From Gammaproteobacteria bacterium (GTDB lineage Bacteria > Pseudomonadota > Gammaproteobacteria > HK1): a stretch of DNA of 61,546 nucleotides. The stretch lies in the NCBI GenBank assembly GCA_022824305.1, contig JAJEAD010000019.1, forward strand, positions 1-61,546, given 5' to 3'. A program made the position numbers and the translations under genes. Shown here in pieces: positions 56,235-61,546 of this stretch (positions within the stretch are counted from its first letter, which is position 1; each line of letters begins with the position of its first letter). Below the pieces are notes generated by a model. That model worked only from the letters and a program-made list of their open reading frames with translations. It did not search any database and was not told the origin of the DNA.

Positions 56235-58315
56235 GGTTTCCTGCCGGGCGAGGGGGCGCCGCACTCCGCGAGGCCGAACGCAAGGAGCACGAAGGCGAAG
56301 GCGAAGGCGTTCTCCTTCAGGCGCTCGAAGCGTCCCGCCGCGCCGCCGTGGCCGGCGCCCATGTTGGTCTTGAGGAGCAGCAGGCGCTCGTCGGTCTTCG
56401 TCGCTTCGAGGCGGGCGACCCACTTGGCCGGCTCCCAGTAGCCCACCCGGGGATCGGTGAGCCCCGCGGTGGCGAGGATGTGGGGGTAGTCCCTGGCCTC
56501 GATGTTGTCGCAGGGCGAGTACGACGCGATGTACTCGTACGCGTCGGGGTCTTCGATCGGATTGCCCCACTCGGGCCACTCGGGAGGGGTGAGGGGCAGG
56601 GTGTCGTCGCACATCGTGTTGAGCACGTCCACGAAGGGCACCTCGGCCACCGCCGCCCGGAAGAGCTCGGGGCGGAGGTTGATGGCGGCCCCCACCAGCA
56701 GGCCGCCCGCGCTCCCGCCGTGGCAGGCGATGCCGCCCCGTCGGGCATAGCCCTGCGCCACGAGGTGCTCCGCCGCCGCGACGAAGTCCCGGAAGGTGTT
56801 TGTCTTGCGGTCGAGCTTGCCCTCCCGGTACCAGCGGTAGCCACGCTCCTTTCCGCCCCGCACGTGGGCTACCGCGTAGACGAAGCCGCGGTCGACGAGG
56901 GAGAGCGGCGTGATCTGGAAGCTCGCGGGCATGCTGATGCCGTAGGAGCCGTAGCCGTAGAGCAGCAGGGGAGCCGAGCCGTCGATCGGCGTGTCGCGCC
57001 GGTGGAGCACGGTGACGGGCACGCTTTCGCCATCGTGGGACTCCGCAGCGAGCCGGCGGGCGACGTAGGCGTCCGGGTCGTGGCCGCTCGGCACCTCCTG
57101 TTCCTTGACGAGACGGCGCGCGCGGCTGCCCATCTCGTAGCGCCAGGTCCGCGCCGGGGCGGCCGGTGTGCTCGCGGAGTAGTGGATGGCCGGGGTGTCG
57201 AACTCGTAGCCGGGGAGCAGGCCGAGGTGGTATGCCTCCTCTTCGATCGCGATCGCGTGCTCCGCTCCTCCGGAGAGATCGGTGATGACGATCCGGGGCA
57301 GGGCGTCCTCGCGTTCCATGCGCACCGCGTGGTCGCGGTACACCGCGAGGTCGAGAATGAGCCGGCCCGAGCGGTGGGGAACGACATCGCGCCAGTGTCG
57401 GCGCTGCGGCTGCGCGAGCGGCGCCTCGACGATCTTGAAGTCCTCGGCGCCATCCGCGTTGGTGAGGATCAGCAGGCGCTCGCAGTGATGTTCCACGCGA
57501 TACTCGACATCGCGCTCGCGTTCCGCGATGAGCAGGGCCGGGGAATCGGGGCGCCCGGCGTCGATCAGCCTCACCTCGGAGGTGGTGTGGTCGTGCGCAT
57601 CGACGACCACGAAGCGTCCGCTCATGGTCTCGCCGACCCCGACGAAGAACCCCGGGTCGCTCTCTTCGTAGACGAGCACGTCGTCGGCCGCCGCGGTGCC
57701 GAGACGATGGCGCAGCACCCGGACCGGACGATGGTGCGCGTCGAGCACGGTGTAGAACAGGTGAACGCCGTCCTTCGACCACACCACCGGACCGGCCGCG
57801 TCCGGCAGGGCCTCCGGCAGCTCGGTCCCGCTCTGCAGATCCCGAATCCGCAGGGTGTAGATCTCCGAGCCGTTCACGTCCACGCTGTAGGCCGCGTGGC
57901 GGTGGTCGGGGCCGTGCGCGAAGGCGCCGACCCTGAAGTACTCGAGCCCTTCGGCCTCGCGGTCGCCGTCGAGCAGGACCTCCTCCTCGCCTCCGCCCCG
58001 GGGGCGGCGGCAGTGGATCGGGTGCTGCCCGCCGCGGCGGTAGCGGTGGTAGTACTCGTGGGGCCCGTCCGGGAGGGGCACCGAGCGGTCGTCCTCCTTG
58101 ATGCGTCCACGGAACTCCGAGAAGAGCAGCTCCTGAAGCGCTTCGGTGCCCGCCATCGCCCGCGCCGTAGACCGGTTTCGTTCCTCCAGCCAGTCACGGA
58201 TGCGCGGCTCCAGGCTTCCCGGATCCCGCATCACCCGCGCCCAGTTCTCGTCCTTGAGCCACGCGAAGGGATCCTCGCGGGTCTTGCCGTGAAGGCGTAA
58301 CGCCTCGTCACTCAT
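56231..58315 (-). CDS. ptrB: Oligopeptidase B (protease II)
   Basis: This 694 aa serine peptidase of the prolyl-oligopeptidase family cleaves short peptides after Arg or Lys in the cytoplasm. It has the N-terminal HGKTREDPFAWLKDENW, a beta-propeller region, and the alpha/beta hydrolase end with Ser535 in CHGGSAGG, an Asp in the TDPRVGYWEP region and the His in NMGAGHGG. The acidic pair typical of PtrB specificity (YWEPAKW region) is present. It is coupled to the flavoprotein gene by ATGA, which gives no clear functional link. Confidence 0.95.
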   Translation of the reverse strand: MSDEALRLHGKTREDPFAWLKDENWARVMRDPGSLEPRIRDWLEERNRSTARAMAGTEALQELLFSEFRGRIKEDDRSVPLPDGPHEYYHRYRRGGQHPIHCRRPRGGGEEEVLLDGDREAEGLEYFRVGAFAHGPDHRHAAYSVDVNGSEIYTLRIRDLQSGTELPEALPDAAGPVVWSKDGVHLFYTVLDAHHRPVRVLRHRLGTAAADDVLVYEESDPGFFVGVGETMSGRFVVVDAHDHTTSEVRLIDAGRPDSPALLIAERERDVEYRVEHHCERLLILTNADGAEDFKIVEAPLAQPQRRHWRDVVPHRSGRLILDLAVYRDHAVRMEREDALPRIVITDLSGGAEHAIAIEEEAYHLGLLPGYEFDTPAIHYSASTPAAPARTWRYEMGSRARRLVKEQEVPSGHDPDAYVARRLAAESHDGESVPVTVLHRRDTPIDGSAPLLLYGYGSYGISMPASFQITPLSLVDRGFVYAVAHVRGGKERGYRWYREGKLDRKTNTFRDFVAAAEHLVAQGYARRGGIACHGGSAGGLLVGAAINLRPELFRAAVAEVPFVDVLNTMCDDTLPLTPPEWPEWGNPIEDPDAYEYIASYSPCDNIEARDYPHILATAGLTDPRVGYWEPAKWVARLEATKTDERLLLLKTNMGAGHGGAAGRFERLKENAFAFAFVLLAFGLAECGAPSPGRKP

Positions 58316-58445
58316 TCTCGATCACAGTTTCGGAGCAGGGATGTCGGAGCGCCCGGGAGGGGCGGCCGGGGAGCACGGGTCGCCGGCAGCGGCGCATTGT
58401 CTCCGACTGCGCGCCGTACCGGTAGGGAGAGATCGCGGCAATGCC

Positions 58446-59387
58446 TCAAGGCGTTCCCGCTTCGCCGCGCCGTCGCTTGCTCCCGGACCGCGTGGCCTTC
58501 CGCCCGGAACCGGAATCGCCCGCGCCGGCGGGAAGGCTCCACAGGAGCATCGCGGCATGGCCCCGGTAGGGGCGCCAGGCCTCGGCAATCTCCTCGAGCT
58601 CGGCCGGGCTCGGCCGCACTCCGTCTACGCTCATCGCCCGCAGCAGGCCGATGTCGCTCGCGGGAAAGGCGTCGCGGTGCCCCAGCGCCCGCAGAGCGAT
58701 GTACTGAGCGGTCCACTCTCCGATGCCGGGCAGGGCCTTGAGACGCTCGACGTCCGCTCCGTGGTCGCCGCTCGGGGCGAGCAGCGCGGGGTCCGCCCCG
58801 GCCGCTTCGCTGAGATGCAGGATGCTCCGGACCCTTGCGCCCGGCATCCCCATGTCGGAGAGATCGGCGGACAGGATGTCGCGGGGGCGGGGAAAGAGGA
58901 AGGCCAGCCCGTCATCGCGCGATGGCGCCGGGCAGCGCGCGCAGCGCGCCACGAGACGCCCCGCAAGAAGGGTCGCGGCGGCCACGCTCACCTGCTGGCC
59001 GAGAATGGCGCGCACCGCGAGCTCGAAGGCATCGAAGGCCCCGGCCGCCCTCGGGGCGAAGCGATTCCCGAGGCTCCCGGCGAGTCGCGGGTCGCGTTTC
59101 AGGTGATTCGTGATCGCCGGGAGGTCGGCATCGAGGTCGAACATCCGGCGCAGGCGCGGGGCGAGCGCAGCCGGGGGAAGGGCGCCTTCGATACTGACCC
59201 GGAGGCCTCGGTCACCGATTGCGCCGACGCTGAACGTCGCCTCGGCGCCGTCGTTCTCGAAGCGGCGACGGTAGCGACCGTCGCGCACCTGCTCTACGCC
59301 CGGGATCGCGCGGGGCGCGAACCAGGCGAGTGCGCCCTGCCAGTCGAAGGGGCCCCGGGCATCGAGGCTCAGGCGGGAGACGCTCAT
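58446..59387 (-). CDS. alkA: DNA-3-methyladenine glycosylase II, AlkA-type
   Basis: This 313 aa base-excision repair protein removes alkylated purines. An N-terminal beta domain is followed by the HhH-GPD fold: AVRAILGQQVSVAAATLLAG, the hairpin LPGIGEWTAQYIALRALG and the catalytic Asp245 in AFPASDIGLLRA. The Ada-like regulatory domains fused to AlkA in some bacteria are absent. The C-terminal 30 residues are basic and low complexity. ATG 59387 has a weak ribosome site. It lies back-to-back with the LON-domain gene. Confidence 0.9.
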   Translation of the reverse strand: MSVSRLSLDARGPFDWQGALAWFAPRAIPGVEQVRDGRYRRRFENDGAEATFSVGAIGDRGLRVSIEGALPPAALAPRLRRMFDLDADLPAITNHLKRDPRLAGSLGNRFAPRAAGAFDAFELAVRAILGQQVSVAAATLLAGRLVARCARCPAPSRDDGLAFLFPRPRDILSADLSDMGMPGARVRSILHLSEAAGADPALLAPSGDHGADVERLKALPGIGEWTAQYIALRALGHRDAFPASDIGLLRAMSVDGVRPSPAELEEIAEAWRPYRGHAAMLLWSLPAGAGDSGSGRKATRSGSKRRRGEAGTP

Positions 59388-59464
59388 CGGAGTCAATCGG
59401 GACGCACGGGGCACCCCGCTACCCACCCGTGCGGCGCCGGCGGATGCGATACCATCGACGCCCC

Positions 59465-60127
59465 ATGAGCGAGAGCGCCTTCACGCCGAGCTTCGACGAA
59501 CTGCCCGAAGTGCTGCCGATCTTTCCCCTCTCCGGCGCCCTGGTGCTTCCGCGGCAGAACCTGCCCCTCAACATCTTCGAGCCGCGCTACCTGAACATGG
59601 TGGCCGACGCGCTGGGAACGGGGCGCAACATCGGCATGATTCAGCCGCGGCCCGGCACGGAGGATTCGGAAGCGCCTCCGCTCTGCCGCGCCGGCTGCCT
59701 GGGCCGGATCACCGCCTTCAACGAGACCCGGGACGGCCGTTTCGTGATCAGTCTCACCGGGGTGTGCCGTTTCGAAGTGGCGAAAGAGCTCGAGACCCGG
59801 CGTGGCTACCGGCGAATCTCGCCGGACTGGAAGCGCTTCGCGTCGGATCTGGGCCCGGCGCCGGAGGTCGAGCTGGAGTTCGAGCGCTTCGAGAAGACGG
59901 CGCTCGACTACTTTGCGGCGCGGGGCCTGGAGGTCAAGTGGGAAACCATCCGCAAGCTCCCCGGCTCCGCGCTGGTCGACTTCCTCACCATGAACCTTCC
60001 CCTCGCGGCGGAGGACAAGCAGGCCCTGCTCGAGTGCGACGCGGGCGCCCCCAGGGCGGACCTGCTGAACGGCCTGCTTGCGATGGCGGCGGCCGAACCC
60101 CACGGGCCGAGCGGCACCCGGCACTGA
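59465..60127 (+). CDS. LON-substrate-binding-domain protein
   Basis: This 220 aa protein consists of a LON N-terminal domain only: VLPIFPLSGALVLPRQNLPL, NIFEPRYLNMVADAL and GCLGRITAFNETRDGRFVIS. Stand-alone members are widespread in Proteobacteria and have no fully known role. There is no ATPase or protease domain, so it is not Lon itself. The start follows ACGCCCC with no strong ribosome site. It is divergent from the AlkA gene. Confidence 0.9.
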   Translation: MSESAFTPSFDELPEVLPIFPLSGALVLPRQNLPLNIFEPRYLNMVADALGTGRNIGMIQPRPGTEDSEAPPLCRAGCLGRITAFNETRDGRFVISLTGVCRFEVAKELETRRGYRRISPDWKRFASDLGPAPEVELEFERFEKTALDYFAARGLEVKWETIRKLPGSALVDFLTMNLPLAAEDKQALLECDAGAPRADLLNGLLAMAAAEPHGPSGTRH

Positions 60128-60773
60128 CGGATCCGGCCCGCGCCGGGGCGTCGGAGCGGCTGGCGCGCTCAAGCCAGCGGAAGGAATCTGCGGTGTACCG
60201 ATGGGCCTCGAGGGCCGGGCTCCAGCAGCCCGGGTCGAGGCCCGTCTTCTCCTCGAGGCGGCGTCCCCTTCTCCGGGACCGGGCCCACGAAGGCGCGCAA
60301 GTGCCGACGCGACTCGCCGGGATCCTCGGGGTAGACGAGCCCGGCCACCGATGGCGTCATGACCTCCACTGCGCTCACCGACGGATGTCCTCGGGGGAGA
60401 GCGCGAATCTCATGCCTTTGGCGGGCGGGGTCAAGAGCCGCCGGATCCATGTCGCCATCATGATGCGCCGATTGCGGCGCGCGGGGCCTCGTTGCTCCTC
60501 CGCCCCCTATATAATGGGCGGAGCGGCGGAGAGGGCCCGAGGACGCGGTATGGGACGAGACAGGACGGGAGCGCGCAGGGAAGGGCGGCAGGCTTCGCGA
60601 CGTCGGGGGCGAGCGGTCCGGAGCGGCGCGTCTCGCGCACCCGGCTCCCCGCCTCCCGGACACCGGACACCCATGGGCACGCTTCGGGGCGGAGCCGGGT
60701 GAGGAGCGCCGCAGGCGGCGTTCCGGCTGCCGTTCGATTCCGGGATTTCAGGCACTTCGCGGGATAAGCGGCA
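60128..60773. other. 646-base intergenic region before the TerC-family gene
   Basis: No convincing gene is seen. Two small minus-strand frames abut at about 60374 (27 and 69 codons) but show no recognisable features. A perfect -10 box TATAAT lies at 60510-60515; the nearest -35-like TTGCTC is only 12 bases upstream, so the promoter is doubtful. The yybP-ykoY manganese riboswitch that precedes some TerC-family genes was looked for and its core was not found. Confidence 0.4.
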
Positions 60774-61409
60774 GTGGAGGAGCTTGTCTCGCTCGGCGCG
60801 CTGAGCGCCCTGGCGCAGGTGATTCTCGTCGATCTCGTGCTCGCCGGGGACAACGCGATCGTGGTGGCCATGGCGGCGGCGGGGCTGCCGGCCCACCAGC
60901 GCACCCGGGTCATCGCGCTCGGCATCTTTCTCGCGGTGGTGATGCGCATCGGGTTTGCGCTCGTCACCGTCCAGCTCCTGCAGATTAGCGGCGTGCTCTT
61001 CCTGGGCGGACTGCTGCTCGCCTGGGTGTGCTGGAAGCTGTGGCAGGAGTTGCGCACCCACGTGGATCATGCCAGGGCCGCCGCGACCCGGGCCGTCGAC
61101 AAGCTGCCCCCGGAGAAGCAGGACAAGACGATGTTCCAGGCCATCGTGCAGATCGTGATCGCCGATCTGTCGATGTCTCTCGATAACGTTCTCGCGGTCG
61201 CCGGCGTGGCCCGCGAGTACATCTGGGTGCTGGTCTTCGGCCTGCTGCTCTCGGTGGTGCTGATGGGGGTGGCGGCGACGCTCGTGGCGCGCATGCTCGC
61301 CGCCCGACCGTGGATCGGCTATGTCGGACTGGTGGTGATCGTCTACGTCGCCGCCACCATGATCTGGGAAGGGGGGGCGGAACTCCTCGTTCTCTGGTCC
61401 GCCGCCTAA
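60774..61409 (+). CDS. TerC-family integral membrane protein
   Basis: This 211 aa protein has seven or so hydrophobic segments and the family signature LVLAGDNAIVVAMAAAGLP, with the buried Asp, repeated as DLSMSLDNVLAVAG in the second half. It belongs to the YjbE/TerC group, members of which handle manganese or other metals during membrane protein maturation. The soluble linker HVDHARAAATRAVDKLPPEK lies between the halves. GTG 60774 is used; ribosome site is weak. Confidence 0.9.
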   Translation: MEELVSLGALSALAQVILVDLVLAGDNAIVVAMAAAGLPAHQRTRVIALGIFLAVVMRIGFALVTVQLLQISGVLFLGGLLLAWVCWKLWQELRTHVDHARAAATRAVDKLPPEKQDKTMFQAIVQIVIADLSMSLDNVLAVAGVAREYIWVLVFGLLLSVVLMGVAATLVARMLAARPWIGYVGLVVIVYVAATMIWEGGAELLVLWSAA

Positions 61410-61423
61410 ATAGCTGATCTCAA

Positions 61424-61546
61424 ATGTGCTACACCATGTCCGTTGCCGGGGAATGGCTGAGCGACTTCGAGGAATCGGGCGACAGACTGACAAAGTTCGT
61501 ACATGGAGCGGCACCGATGATTACGAGTCACGGTGTCATGCATGGC
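61424..61546 (+). CDS. Unknown protein, cut by the window edge
   Basis: An open frame of 41 codons starts with ATG at 61424 and runs off the edge. It reads MCYTMSVAGEWLSDFEESGD, then RLTKFVHGAAPMITSHGVMH and a last Gly. Codon use is less GC-biased than its neighbours (ACA, AAA-type and ATT codons). There is no good ribosome site. I do not recognise the family. Confidence 0.4.
   Translation, partial: MCYTMSVAGEWLSDFEESGDRLTKFVHGAAPMITSHGVMHG

Noticed and set aside
60128..60773. Manganese (yybP-ykoY) riboswitch before the TerC-family gene
   Set aside because: The expected conserved loop sequences were not seen in the leader.

Overview
The window is GC-rich bacterial chromosome (about two thirds or more G+C by eye), densely packed, with many start/stop overlaps of the ATGA or GTGA type. 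Gene content (tkt-gap, metK-ahcY, an MSHA/type II-like pilus locus, sixA beside ppx, trpDC, an ECF transporter, a glycine-betaine ABC system) fits a proteobacterium. I favour a gammaproteobacterium of the Ectothiorhodospiraceae/Chromatiales kind, but this is inferred from gene order and base composition, not from a marker gene. No rRNA, tRNA, CRISPR array or complete insertion sequence was recognised.

Layout. 0.1-3.2 kb: tkt and gap on the minus strand. 3.6-6.3 kb: metK and ahcY of the methyl cycle. 6.5-18.6 kb: a compact plus-strand locus with secretin, assembly ATPase, polytopic platform protein, PilM/N-, PilO- and MshK-like proteins and two prepilins, with an ABC-2 permease, a helical-repeat protein and an ABC ATPase interleaved. 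18.7-24.5 kb: a very unusual ABC exporter with a degenerate first half of its nucleotide site, a cyclic-nucleotide-binding protein, an HD protein and a membrane-bound class III cyclase. 24.7-31.5 kb: four glycosyltransferases, a histidine phosphatase, a polysaccharide-deacetylase-like protein and a small membrane protein, almost all translationally coupled. 31.5-37.6 kb: a complete peptide-type ABC importer. 37.9-41.0 kb: a double-length betaine permease and its binding protein, convergent across a strong hairpin. 41.5-43.4 kb: trpD-trpC (minus). 43.8-46.9 kb: a TmpA/TmpB-like oxygenase pair (phosphonate to glycine betaine plus phosphate) and an MFS carrier. 47-50 kb: sixA, ppx, a glycine-zipper lipoprotein, a GNAT acetyltransferase. 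50.7-54.2 kb: a full ECF transporter of unknown substrate. 54.2-59.4 kb (minus): an Old-Yellow-Enzyme/dimethylglycine-demethylase-like flavoprotein, oligopeptidase B, AlkA-type glycosylase. 59.5-61.5 kb: a LON-domain protein, a TerC-family membrane protein and the start of a gene that runs off the right edge.

How the parts may work together. The best candidates for undescribed biology are (i) the pilus/secretion locus with a built-in ABC-2 transporter and (ii) the neighbouring cyclase / cyclic-nucleotide sensor / degenerate ABC exporter / glycosyltransferase block, which looks like a regulated glycoconjugate assembly and export system. A third theme is quaternary-amine use: TmpA/TmpB would produce glycine betaine close to genes for betaine uptake, and a DgcA-like flavoprotein lies further along. 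A degenerate dispersed repeat of about 70 bp occurs at four intergenic places, two of them inside the pilus locus.
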